A stretch of 64,000 nt of DNA, taken from the NCBI GenBank assembly GCA_020747065.1, contig JAGMVK010000008.1:2046001-2110000 (forward strand), in the 5' to 3' direction. The notes under the pieces are model-generated. The model made no database searches. It saw nothing but the letters and a program-made list of their open reading frames with translations, and had not been told where the DNA came from. Source of the stretch: Cadophora sp. MPI-SDFR-AT-0126 (taxonomy: Eukaryota > Ascomycota > Leotiomycetes > Helotiales > Ploettnerulaceae). Shown piece by piece: positions 32,821 through 43,385 of the stretch. How positions within the stretch are numbered: the first letter of the stretch is position 1; every line of letters begins with the position of its first letter. The position numbers and the translations under genes were made by a program.

Positions 32821-34725
32821 GTTGACTTTCTTGCTTGTACCGAATCTGTTGTATGGTAAAAGTTGTCTGTATTTGAATTTGACTTTGAGTGGGTTTGCTT
32901 TGAGACGTTGTATTTTAGAGATGGAAGAGTACATAGAAAGGTCGGGGTTTCGCTTTTGTAGTAGGAGGAAGCCTTGTTTGGACCTTGGGAAGGCAAGGGA
33001 TGACGTATTGGGATGACACGTGAGAAGGGGCCTTGGCGGGAATCAAGTGAAGTGGATATCCTTGTTGGCTCGCTTGACCTCCTCAGTTCTTTGTTTATGG
33101 AGTTGTTCCTTTGGTCGGTCGAGGTAGTTCAAGCTGTCAATGGTTTGCATTTATTCGGTATTGTAGTGATTTGTTGTCGGTTTATATCTTAGGCAGCCTG
33201 GCGATGAATACCGAAATACTTGACCTGGAGGGAGTGCAAAACCCTCATATACACTTCAGAGTATAACTCTCAGCCCTTACAGCATGTTGCTCTTGAGAAG
33301 GCCGAATGAATCTTATCAGCCGTCGGCCCAGTCGCAGGAGCGAAGCCTACAAATTGGTCCAGCCAAGTAGAAATTGGGTTGAGGATCATGAGCGAACAGG
33401 CATTATCAAGAGCAGTGGATGACAGCTCTCAAGAAGGCATTGAGATATTTTTGTTATTAGAAAAAAACTAGGGCATCAGTTGATTTGAGGTCTTCAATTT
33501 CTCGGGTCAAGGATTGAGATCCGAAGAGGATGTCGGTAACGAAGCAGCTTCTCGGCTCCGAAACAAAACACGCTCGGCCAGGACACTTCTGGCACCCTGC
33601 AACAACCGATCTACGAAGAATAAGTCGCCAACATAAAAAAAACTCGGTAGCAAAGGAGAGACGTGAAGAGATAGGTACCAAGCGAAGAGGAAAGGGACAG
33701 CAAATCCACCACACGTGACTTTCACGTTTCGCCATGCATGTTTTAGTGTCTCGCCAGCAGGATTTCTCTGTCTTTACTCAAGGACTGTACACCGTTTCAT
33801 CTCATCATCTCATCTTCTCATCACATCGCACGATATGCTCTCACCTACACCAGAACAAGCGATGGATGCTGCAGCCTTTTCCACTTTCTCACCGCAGGCT
33901 GACCTAAGAATCGTCCTGTTTCAGCCCGACCAATTCAGCCTGCCATCCTCCTCCTCCTCTTCATCCCCAAATGGCGCCAAGCCGGCCTCGACTGTGCCTC
34001 AATTCAAGCCTTCTCTCCTGAACTTTGGACACCCAACCCCAGCCTCAGCCACAATCACACTTTCTCTCTTCTCTCATCCCAGTGGTTCGTCACGCTGTGG
34101 ATCCAAGTGGACCATGCTCGTCAGTCTACCGATGTCCTAACAATGAGCTTGTTCAGAGCTTCAAGCTTTTTCTGCTCAACTTACGTATCAAACATGCGCG
34201 GCATATTCCACTTAACGCTATCAACAGCGACGCGAGAACGCGGCCGATGGACTCGCCTTTGAAAAGGCACAGCACAGTTTCCCGACATCCACATGCTCCC
34301 CAACGCCAGATCCGACGAGCTGCATGCGCCGTTCGGAGTGGCCAGGGCAGCCTGATTGGCCGTATCTTACTGCCGCGACGATGAAGCCTATCACAGGCCT
34401 TGTCGAGACCCCTATCGTGCACCTTCAGCTAAAGCCTCATTAACTTCGCCCCGACCTTAAAATAAGCACTTGAAGGTTGGCTCATTTCGCTTTTAATTTA
34501 TGTATCTCACAGTGAGATTCCCATGGCTTCACCTTTCCTGAATCCATAATTTTTCCTGCTCTCCTTTCTACTATTTGCAAGTTCGCGACTGTACTCAAGT
34601 CTCCCTTGACTCGTTACACCGCGCGAGAGACACCGCATTCCAGGCGTGCGTCGCGACAGACCTCACGCTGTCCCCAGCTCCTTCCTGTTCCCCATTATTC
34701 CAGCGGAGAGCAGCATCAAAATATC
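32821..34725. other. intergenic between two divergent genes, no gene seen
   Basis: This 1.9 kb region should hold the promoters of the I78 inhibitor (minus) and of the mucin-like protein (plus). Frames such as 33715-34140 (plus) are Ser/Pro-rich and unsupported. A repeated TCATC string lies at about 33800-33825. Confidence 0.4.
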
Positions 34726-35868
34726 ATGCATTCAACAATCATCGCATTGTTGGCCTCGGCCGCAATTGTTTCTGCGACAGGATGCGCCCAGAACAACCTC
34801 GACGATCTGGTAGCCCGGATATCCTGCGGTACCAGCAAGGCGATCTCTCAATGCTTGCACAGAGACATCGATCTCGCTCGTCTGGAGGAGATTGAGGATT
34901 GCTTGATTTCGGGAGGATGTTCAATGGCAGATGCGACAGCAGAAGCTGTTTGGTTCACCTTTGACTGCCGAGCTGGACAGGAGGAGTTGAAGAGGAGACA
35001 GAATAATGAAGAGACGACTACAGAAGAAAGTACAACGGAGGAAAAGACTACAACGAAAAAGACCGCAAGCAAGACTGCATCTGCGAAGACGACCACAACA
35101 GCTCCCTCATCAACAGAAGCCACCACAACATCCGAATCCAGCACCGAGTCCAGTACCGAGTCCACAACATCTACAACCTCCTCCCAAACAACAGCCTCCT
35201 CAACGACTAGCACCTCCAGCGAAAGTACCAGTTCGACATCCACCGCAACAGCACAATCTGCAACGACAACAGGTCCTCTAATTTGCTCCGTAACCAGCAC
35301 AAAATCAACATCCATGTGCTTCGTCTCCGCCGGCAAAACACAATCCTGCATCCCCACAACTACAGAAATCGCATCCTGCGCCCCAGGTCTAATCTGTTTC
35401 TCTGCGGCCGCAGGCGCGAATTCCTGCATGCGCCGCGACAACACCCTCACAACCTCTGGCCTTGTCGTAGCAATCGCATTCGGTGTCGGTTTAGCAGCTA
35501 CAGCTATCGCCGTCATCGCCATGGTCATCCACGGCAAGAACAAAGTCAAGGCGAATCAGCAGGCTCAATTACTTGCTGCTGCCAGCTCGAGAGGTGGACG
35601 CGATGTCGAGGCTGGGAAGTCGTTTACGAGACCGAAAGGGGGTGCGATGGCCAGTGATGCGAATTTGCCATTGATTACGCCTGGAGGGACGAGATCGGAT
35701 CAGGCTTCTTATGCGCAGCAGGATTATTTTGAGGGGGGTCAAGGGACGGGTGGTTTGACGCCGCCGGAGTATAGAGGAGCTGGATCTTCGTCGTCTGGTG
35801 CGCCGCCTGTTCCGAGGTTAGAATTGCATCAAGGTCTCGGTGCGTTGGGGCAGAATCCCAGGTATTGA
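34726..35868 (+). CDS. secreted mucin-like single-pass plasma-membrane protein
   Basis: 380 aa from the ATG at 34726, chosen because it starts a clean signal peptide (MHSTIIALLASAAIVSATG); the frame is open further upstream but lacks this. A small Cys-rich domain follows with six cysteines (Cys20, then ISCG, QCLH, DCLI, GCSM, FDCR) spaced like a disulfide-bonded fungal extracellular (CFEM-like) module. Residues about 93-185 are almost pure Ser/Thr/Glu, a probable O-glycosylated stalk. A second Cys-containing patch (PLICSVTST ... GLICFSAAAGANSC) precedes one transmembrane helix at about 246-268 (LVVAIAFGVGLAATAIAVIAM). The cytoplasmic tail of about 110 residues is Gly/Ser-rich. The architecture resembles fungal cell-wall stress sensors such as Wsc/Mid2, but the Cys domain is not a recognisable WSC domain. 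Confidence 0.85.
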   Translation: MHSTIIALLASAAIVSATGCAQNNLDDLVARISCGTSKAISQCLHRDIDLARLEEIEDCLISGGCSMADATAEAVWFTFDCRAGQEELKRRQNNEETTTEESTTEEKTTTKKTASKTASAKTTTTAPSSTEATTTSESSTESSTESTTSTTSSQTTASSTTSTSSESTSSTSTATAQSATTTGPLICSVTSTKSTSMCFVSAGKTQSCIPTTTEIASCAPGLICFSAAAGANSCMRRDNTLTTSGLVVAIAFGVGLAATAIAVIAMVIHGKNKVKANQQAQLLAAASSRGGRDVEAGKSFTRPKGGAMASDANLPLITPGGTRSDQASYAQQDYFEGGQGTGGLTPPEYRGAGSSSSGAPPVPRLELHQGLGALGQNPRY

Positions 35869-38800
35869 AAAGCGTCGGTTGGACTGTAAGTTCCGGACCG
35901 AAAATGTGTTGAATCTCGGAGACGAGATATGAAAGATGGGAGGTGGAGGCAGAATGAGCGAGGCGCATGGATCCGGTGTCTGGAGTTCTAGTTTCTATAT
36001 TTCGACGCGATCTGGTTGGTATGGTCGGTCATGCATACCCTTTTGTACGATGTATTGCAGTGTATATTTGCTATTTACGGGGGCGAGTGGCATCTATCTG
36101 GGCCAAAAGCGATGGAATATGACTCTTTCATACATCTCCTTTCCTCGAATTGTTTTGCCCTGTGAGTGTGAAACCTAGTGACGTTTCTCAGCTGTTTTTG
36201 TAGAAACAGATCTCCTCCAGCTTCATTCACTATTGTGTGACCAGCTCCTGGGTTTATATAAACTCCATTACGCTTGCCATCGGCTGTTCTACAATGCAAC
36301 AAGGGACATTTCGCTAAAAACCCACGGGAAGTCACTTCTCGAGCGCGTTTCAGTATCCACTCTCTAGTTTGTAGATATGGAGTTGAAGAGAGGCTCAATT
36401 TCTCTGCTTGTTGCACTTTCGTCGTCTTTGAGATCAACATCGTTCTCAGGAAGGCGCATCTATTCCACACTCTCCAAAAACAAAATGCCAAGAAATGACA
36501 GCAGGCTGTACATTGACAGTCACAACTCCCGCCTCACATCGACTTTTGAATCTACATATCTAGAAATTCTTAGAGACGTCTCGTAATGTAAATTCAGCAA
36601 TTGATGAATTCATGAATTTTCGTATCTGCTTCGACCTAGAACTCAGCGCTCTGGTAAACGTACCCCCATCTCCGCACAGGCACCATGAGGGCTCTTCAAG
36701 GAAGTTGTATGCAGATGAGGAGTCTCTTTCCTCCATGATCTGAAGTGTACTTATACATACTGTCCCCCCCTCCCCCTCCCCCTCCCCCTCCTCCTCTTGC
36801 TTCAGAAGCGCGGCTTCAAGCATCATTCATTCATCTCAGAAATAACTAGAACCTAGAACAGGTTAGATGAGGTGTCATTTGCAGAACCGGGCATATGAGA
36901 CCCCTAACCCATTCCTCCAATAGAGCCCATCAAGCAGCCATCATCACTATCGCTATTATCATATGGTGTTTGGAGAGGAGTCTGACCTTTCGCTGTGATG
37001 GAAACTTGGATCTGGTTGGGGTGGTGTTGGGGAAAGAGTGGAGTGGGAGAGGAGGAGGGAAGAGTGAGGTGCTATTGGTACATAGTTAATGCAAGTCATG
37101 TCGGATGGGGGAAGGATGAGGTGTTGGGAGTTTGAAGAGAGAATGGAAGTGCTGAGGGATTCGATGGTGGTGGATGAATTGACAACGGAGAATCCTTCCC
37201 GGGGAGACTCTTGAGATTAAGTATTGTCAGGAGAGAGGCAGTTGCTAGACCAGAGATGTTTCGTTTCGAGAGCAGATCGTATGTAGCAGTGAAAAACCCG
37301 TGGAGAGTTAGCAAGAAGAATCCGACGTACTCCATCAGCTCCCATATGGTTAAACCGAAATCCTGTTAGGGAGCGGGCTGGTGGTTTGGAGAGACTGGAT
37401 TTATATTACCCACTCGTCTGGGCGATGAGACAGGCGGGAGGGGAAGTGCGATGCACATGGGAGTGGTGGCTGTCGACATGTCCTAGGTGGAGTCATTTTC
37501 TAGCCTTGATGTTAAGTCTTCTTGGAGCCGCCACAATGTCAATTACAACAGGATCACTGGATTGAAAGGTGAGCACTTTCTAGTCGGAGCTGCGGGTATA
37601 TAATATTAGAGGAGCCCTGCTGGTACTCCAAGTCGCTCAAACGAATGGGAATAGCATACCTATTATTTGGCTCAATACTGCGCTCTCTGTTCCTAAATCT
37701 CTTAAAAAAAATGGTCTGAAGTGTTCACTTATTTTCCTGATTTTTGCGAAGTAAGCTGGAATTCAAGTTGCTAGATACTTTGGCGGTAAGTCCTTCTCGT
37801 TCATCCGACAGTGCTAGTTTTTGGTTGCCATCGGTTATGCCATTGCCAGCTAACTTTCTCTTTCTTGATCGTTTGTCTTAGTCTTCCAATACTCTGCATG
37901 GGTACATCTTGTGGGGAAATTGGTAGCACAATTGATATGGCAACAGCTGTGGAATGTTCCTGTACGAAAAGATTGAGACGATAGCGTGAAGGTGAGGGAT
38001 ATGTCTTTAGAAGTTCCGCACATTAGCTTTTATTCTTCAAAAATAATGCTCTGAATCTCCGGATTCTTGCGGAAAGGAGAGATCAGTCTTTGAGATTCAT
38101 CCTGTCCCAATAGATTGGACAAGAGATCTGGGTGGTGATTGAAGTGCCTTTGATTTTGGTTGGCAAAACAAAGTCTCTCTTGAATGAGCCATGGGCCATC
38201 ATTTCATAACTCCTCTTCATCCTTTGAGTTCAGCCAGCATTGCTCATCGAATGGCTCCTTACCAAACCCCAGCGCACATCTTTAATGTGTTGTTTGTTGA
38301 TTCGCTAAGCGTTTGTAAGCGAAAGGTTATGCTCCACAGTATCTCGCCGAAGGACCCAACTCCGCGGAGGGCGGCTGGAATGGAAGAATGATTGAAAGTA
38401 TTCATTGATTGAGGGTGTTTATACGCATTGTGTAAGAAGTATCATAAGCTCTTCAGAAATCCCCCGGCCCCCTCCCCAATCTGGCCTTTCGTCCCGCTGA
38501 AAAATACTACGCCCTGTTCGCGCCCTTCTATTTACATGTTGGCTAAGATGATGGTCCAAAGTGGCGCTATTGGACGATTAAATAGAGTGTCTGGATTATG
38601 TGTTATTTCTTGTAGAATTGGTAATTTTGCCAAGCTAGTGTTACGTCAAACAGACCTTTAGCAAGTCAGGTGCAGACTTTTGCCTCGGCTCCCACTTTCC
38701 TAAGCGAAGCGAGTCTCCTCAACGATCGTGACATCAATTGAAGTACTTTCATCTTATTTGACACAGAGTATTTAAAGACATTTCAAAGGCTGGTAAGTCA

Positions 38801-38991
38801 AATAGAACACTACTTGGTTGTTGAAGAAATAAAGTTATTCCATTGCAGCTAAGCACCCAAAGTCCAAGCCAATCAGTGGCCTTCGTCAGCGATTCTCCCA
38901 ACAGCTGTTGAAGATCAAAAGAGCCTCCACAGCATTTCGACATTCAGATAGACAAAGAATACCAACCCGAGACATTCTTCGTACCAGGGAA
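35869..38991. other. 3.1 kb gene-poor region
   Basis: No convincing coding sequence. Landmarks are a C-rich tract at 36764-36797 (G-quadruplex motif on the minus strand) and many short unrelated frames. The last few hundred bases should contain the promoter of the GST gene at 38992; a TATTTAAAGA element lies at about 38770. Confidence 0.4.
36764..36797 (-). other. minus-strand G-quadruplex motif
   Basis: The plus strand reads C7-T-C5-T-C5-T-C5 followed by CCT repeats, so the minus strand has four or more G runs of at least five separated by single adenines, a strong G4-forming pattern. Confidence 0.5.
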
Positions 38992-39633
38992 ATGCCGAAG
39001 ATTCAATTCTACTACGCCCCTGGAGCATGCTCCATCCTTCCACACATCCTCCTTCACGAAAGCGGCCTTGACTTCGAAGCAATCGAAGTCAGAAGATTCG
39101 ATCGCTATTCAAGCTGGCCCGATGAATACAAACGCATCAACCCCAAAATGCAAGTCCCAGCACTCGCCATCGACGACGAAATCATCACTGAGAATATCGC
39201 CGTCTGCACTGCGATTTCCAATCTCGTGCCGGAAAAACACCTCATGGGCAAGACACCAATGGAGATTGTCAGAGTCTATGAGTGGCTGAGCTGGCTCGCG
39301 ATTAATCTCCATACTGGAGGTTTTGGGCATGTCTTTCGTCCGTATCGGTGGTCGGATGATGCAGCTGCTCATGAGGGGATCAAGGAAAGTGCTTTGAAGA
39401 GAGTGAGGGGCATTTTTGGTGCTGTTGAGGAGAAACTGACTGACGCCCATGCTGTTGGGGGAGACTTTACAGCCGTCGATCCATATTTGTTTGCGTTTTA
39501 TAGATGGGGCGTGGAGGTGAAGTTTGCGATGAAGGAAGAATATCCGAAATACACTGCGTTGGTGGACAATTTGGTGAAGAGAGAGGGGCCCAAGGCAGCG
39601 ATCAAAACAGAGGGGATTGAAGGTACGTGGTGA
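38992..39633 (+). CDS. Glutathione S-transferase, bacterial beta-class type
   Basis: Single exon, 213 aa, from the ATG at 38992 (MPKIQFYYAPGACSILPHIL). The N-terminal thioredoxin fold carries Cys13 in PGACS, at the position of the catalytic Cys10 of bacterial beta-class GSTs, the cis-Pro loop QVPALAI and the glutathione gamma-Glu binding motif TENIAV. The all-alpha C-terminal domain includes the N-cap-like segment GGDFTAVDPYLFAFYRW. The enzyme conjugates or reduces electrophiles with glutathione in the cytosol. It converges on the lactonase-like gene, with 114 bp between stop codons. Being intronless among multi-exon neighbours and beta-class in type, it may have a bacterial origin, but only phylogeny can show that. 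Confidence 0.9.
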   Translation: MPKIQFYYAPGACSILPHILLHESGLDFEAIEVRRFDRYSSWPDEYKRINPKMQVPALAIDDEIITENIAVCTAISNLVPEKHLMGKTPMEIVRVYEWLSWLAINLHTGGFGHVFRPYRWSDDAAAHEGIKESALKRVRGIFGAVEEKLTDAHAVGGDFTAVDPYLFAFYRWGVEVKFAMKEEYPKYTALVDNLVKREGPKAAIKTEGIEGTW

Positions 39634-39747
39634 AAGTTTTCGGTGGTGGATCCGACTTGAGCAACAAATTTTGGATACAGTAAATACATGACATATCTGA
39701 GAAGGCGTTCTCTTAACATGCTGAAATTGGGAGGCGAGAAGCCAAGG

Positions 39748-40815
39748 CTACGTGTAAAATTCCGGTGCATGCTTATAGGAGAAGAAAGTTTCCTTGTCGT
39801 GGCCAAATACAAGTTTCGCGTTTGTCCTTCTCGCCAACATATGTATCATCTGGTTGGAATGTATCCAGTCATCATGATCTCTAGCTTGCCATCCTACATT
39901 CACTCAGCCTCATTCTAGAAAAAGAATTCATTTGGAAGCTTACCTTGTGGATGGTCTTGTTCATAGTTTTCCTTGACGTGATACTGATCAGAAGTAAAAA
40001 TCCAAGTACCACTTTCCCGCAAATTGACTTGCATCATACCCAGCCCTGGCGTGTGTCCAGGTGCATGGCGCATAGTGAGTCCTGGGAAAATTTCCAGAAA
40101 ATCAGTGTTAAATGTCTTCCACTTCAGATCGAAACGAAGATAGTGCGGCATGTAAACCACTGCATCGCTTCCCGTTGCAACGGAGTAGAACGCATGTTTC
40201 AGTTCCTTCTCGTGGACGTAGATCGGAACGTCTCTTCCCACAAAGTGCTCGAGGCCTCCAGCGTGGTCCAGATGTAGATGCCCGAGGATCACGGCTTTGA
40301 TATCCTTAATCGAATGTCCAGTCTTTGCAATGGCTGCGGGGAGTTCCTTGTCTTCGGTGTAGTCGATCTGTGCAAAGAGATCATTGTATGGAGGTCCCCA
40401 GACCGTTGGCCAGTTACCTCCGGAGCCGGTTTCGAAGAGAATTAATCCTTCAGTGGGATGCTCGATCAGAGCAGAAATCTGGACCAGGTGACGGCGTTTG
40501 TGTTGAGGTGGATGAGGATTGCTAAAAGTTCCTACATTGGCCTGGAGCTCTGTGAGAAAAGAGAGTCTGGAGAAGGGAGGAAAACAGGCAGTGACTTTAA
40601 TCACTCACTCCAGTCATCACAAAGGCTTCGTCAAGTTCCATGTCCCCAACATGAAGGAGCTAATGATGTCAGAAAATCTAATGAGGAGAATATCACGTCT
40701 CTCTTACCCATAACTTAGTGCCCTTGTTTGGGATGTCAGCGGGACATTTCATCCTCAAAGGAGGGTTTCCAAGACTTACCTCCGGAGCTTTAATCAGAGT
40801 ATCTAACGACGACAT
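39748..40815 (-). CDS. AHL-lactonase-like metallo-beta-lactamase hydrolase
   Basis: Five exons: 40815..40780, 40722..40708, 40659..40609, 40541..39944, 39893..39748; 281 aa. The second exon is only 15 nt (GTKLW). The zinc-binding motif HLHLDH is at residues 122-127, followed by AGGLEHF. Further ligands appear in RHAPGHTPGL, TSDQYHVKENY and the terminal GHDKETF (His265). EHPTEGLILFETG is typical of the N-acyl-homoserine-lactone lactonase branch (AttM/AiiB type) of this superfamily, which opens lactone or lactam rings. Related fungal enzymes hydrolyse plant benzoxazolinones or other lactones; the substrate here is unknown. The last intron (39943..39894) is needed to reach the conserved C-terminus; without it the chain stops early at 39915. 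Confidence 0.9.
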
Positions 40816-41651
40816 CTTGAGTTGCAATAACCAGAATAGATACAGCAGTCAAAATTGCTTCAAGGTCTTTATGCTCCTTCATTCTACCAAGACCCAAGAA
40901 CACGATTATATCACATGGTCACTTCGAACACTAGATGCAGATATCGTTCGACTGCATCGCCGAATCCACCTTTGCAGATTGGTCATCGAGGAATAATCAG
41001 CTGTGCAGATTTCTTGATATCATTTAGAAGTTTGGAGCATGCGATTTCAAATACTTACCATGGGTTTTCGCAAAACTCCGAAATCAACTTAATCGATTAC
41101 CTGGGTACCCTTGTTGACCAATATGCAGGTTAGAGCTTCTGTGATTGGTCAATGTCAGGAAGTGCTTAGCGAGCTGCAGCCACCCCTCTTGGCATCAAGA
41201 AGAGGCGAATTGAACTTCCGATCTCAGAAATACCGCATTTGAGATGCTTTGGATGCCATTAATCATCAAGGTACTGTGGATTGAATTTATATGCCTGATC
41301 ATTACATTGATGGAGTAAGTAAGCAGAATCATAAATCCGAACGGCTTTACTGGCAAATCCAGTCGTCCACAGAGCTCCGAGTAGGTTGCAGGAAAGCTAC
41401 GATGCTCAGTATGGCAGGGGAATCAAGGTACAGCACTTATATGTGGCACATATGACTTTTTAGAGGGGTTGGCAACTTGTATATAAGGAGGCTGCAAAGT
41501 CCTGAAACCTTCTTCAAATTCATACTCTGAAGGAGAAATACAGTCTTCTACAATTAGTCTCTACCCATTGGCAAACAGATACTATCATAACTCTATCGAA
41601 GCGTTGTGATATTTCCACCGAAATTTCTCATTTCCCAAATCAACATTCATC
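40816..41651. promoter_or_regulatory. shared divergent promoter of lactonase-like and alcohol-dehydrogenase genes
   Basis: This is 836 bp between two start codons that point apart. TATA-like sequence (tatataagg) lies at about 41480. The arrangement allows joint regulation of both enzymes. No gene was seen inside. Confidence 0.5.
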
Positions 41652-42779
41652 ATGGTCACTTCACCAGATTTCAAGACGTTCCACGGGTCACCTTCGAGAG
41701 CCATTCAAGAGGGAAGTTACAAAAGCAGAGAACTAGCATCGAATGAAGTTCTTATTCGTCTAACATACTCTGGAGTCTGTGGCACGGATTTACATGGACT
41801 TGAAAGTGGTATGGTACTCGGACATGAAGGTGTGGGTGTTGTGGAGAGCTTTGGAGAAGGAACCAGAGGTGCTTGGAAAGTGTATGTATTCACGATCTCA
41901 ACTACTTTCAATCTGCCCTCTTGCCTTACTAATTCATTATATCAAAGAGGAGAGCGAGTTGGTTTCGGCTACGTCAAAGATGGCTGTGGGGTCTGCGAAT
42001 TCTGTCTTGTTGGCGCTCATATGCACTGCATCAACTCAGCAAGATTCTATTCTGGAAGCGACTTCGACCAAGGATCATTCGCAACACACGCGATTTGGCC
42101 AGAGACTTTGCTTCACCGCGTTCCAGCAGGTCTCAGCGATGCTGAGGCAGCCCCGCTCTTCTGCGCAGGCCAAACCGTCTTCGTGCCACTGCTCAAATAT
42201 GTTAAGCCTGGAGATCGTCTGGGAGTCGTCGGCATTGGTGGGCTGGGACACCTGGCAATTCAGTTTGCTTCGAAATGGGGATGTGAGGTTGTGGCCTTTT
42301 CTGGCACTGACAAGAAGAAAGACGAGGCGATATCCTTGGGCGCGACTGAATTTGTTGTGACAAAAGGAGTTGAGAAGCTTGAAGTGGATCATAAGCTGGA
42401 TCATCTTTTCGTCACAACAAGCCAGCACCCAAAGTGGGGACCGTAAGTCACTTCAATATCTTCTTCCAAACACCCGTTCTAAATGCCGACTTCTTTCAGG
42501 TACATAGATGTGATGAAGCCATTCGGGAAAATCTATCCTCTCACTGTGTCAACAGAAGACCTAGTTATCCCATTCATCCCTTTCCTCTTGAAGGAGATTT
42601 CATTTGTTGGCCAATGTACCTCGACTCCTGCTAGTGTGGAAAAGATGTTGGAGTTCGCGTCCTTCCACGGAGTGAAGCCCATGTTGGAGGAGTACCCTTT
42701 GTCAGTTGAGGGAGTCACCGAGGCTTTGAGGCGTCTTCAGGCTGGCGAGGTTAGATACAGAGGTGTCTTGAAGGTTTGA
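41652..42779 (+). CDS. Zinc-containing medium-chain alcohol dehydrogenase
   Basis: Exons 41652..41881, 41948..42442 and 42500..42779; 334 aa. Catalytic zinc ligands are Cys43 (SGVCGTDLHG) and His58/Glu59 (LGHEGVG). The structural zinc lobe has the four cysteines of GCGVCEFCLVGAHMHC. The Rossmann motif is GIGGLGHLAIQFA, and the end (VTEALRRLQAGEVRYRGVLKV) is typical of the cinnamyl-alcohol-dehydrogenase-like branch. Such enzymes interconvert aldehydes and alcohols with NADP(H). The first donor is GTATGT after AAAGT, which yields AWKVGERVGFGY; a longer read-through frame exists but breaks the fold. The segment between the Cys and His ligands is about ten residues shorter than usual. Confidence 0.9.
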
Positions 42780-43385
42780 AGGTCAAAATCCTTCTAGTTA
42801 CTATTCGCCGGACTAGAGGGCTTCGGGTAACAGTTTGTCGTAGTTTAATAAGAGACCGTCTAAGAATTGCCTGACATGAAACGGCTAGTCATCCCTTTGA
42901 TGCTTACTTCACCCTTGGAACATATGGACAGCCAATAAACACTAGAAACTTTGCCATCGTTCTAGATTCGTCACTAAGCTGCCTTCTCAAAAGTTGAAAT
43001 GCCACAGTGATAGTCGAGGATTCCTTGTTGTCCACATGCGAGATCGGATAACCCCGCCAATGAGATGGGAGAACACAACAGGTGCATGGACTAATGTGAT
43101 TACTGATCATGAGCTCGTCCCGAAATTGACCCGGCCAAGCCCGCTGCTGATAGCCCCAAGTGACAAAGTGGCACTCGTACTTTTAATAGCATTGAATTCC
43201 CATGTTTTGAGGCGTTCTGGACTTGAAAAGCTGTTCGAGTGCCACTTTAAGAATCATTTCCGGATCCGCTCCGGTCCGACAAACTTCATAGCTCAGGGGC
43301 GAGTGATGAGGACAACGCGAGCTTATATAAAACCCAGTGATTGCATCTCTTGATAATTAGTGACAAGAGGTGGAATCTTTCAGAT
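42780..43385. promoter_or_regulatory. promoter region of the fungal regulator, with 13-bp inverted repeat
   Basis: This holds the 3' UTR of the dehydrogenase and the promoter of the regulator at 43386. The inverted pair AAAGTGGCACTCG (43165-43177) and CGAGTGCCACTTT (43236-43248) is perfect over 13 bp with a 58-bp spacer, located 140-220 bases before the ATG. A TATATAAA box is at about 43325. Confidence 0.6.
43165..43248. repeat. 13-bp perfect inverted repeat upstream of the regulator
   Basis: The arms at 43165-43177 and 43236-43248 are exact reverse complements. Its core 9-mer GAGTGCCAC recurs at 47160-47168 upstream of the beta-lactamase-like gene. It may be an operator for a dimeric regulator. 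Confidence 0.6.

Noticed and set aside
34848..35549. Long minus-strand frame (233 codons) opposite the mucin-like gene
   Set aside because: It is the Val/Asp-rich mirror of a Ser/Thr repeat region on the other strand.
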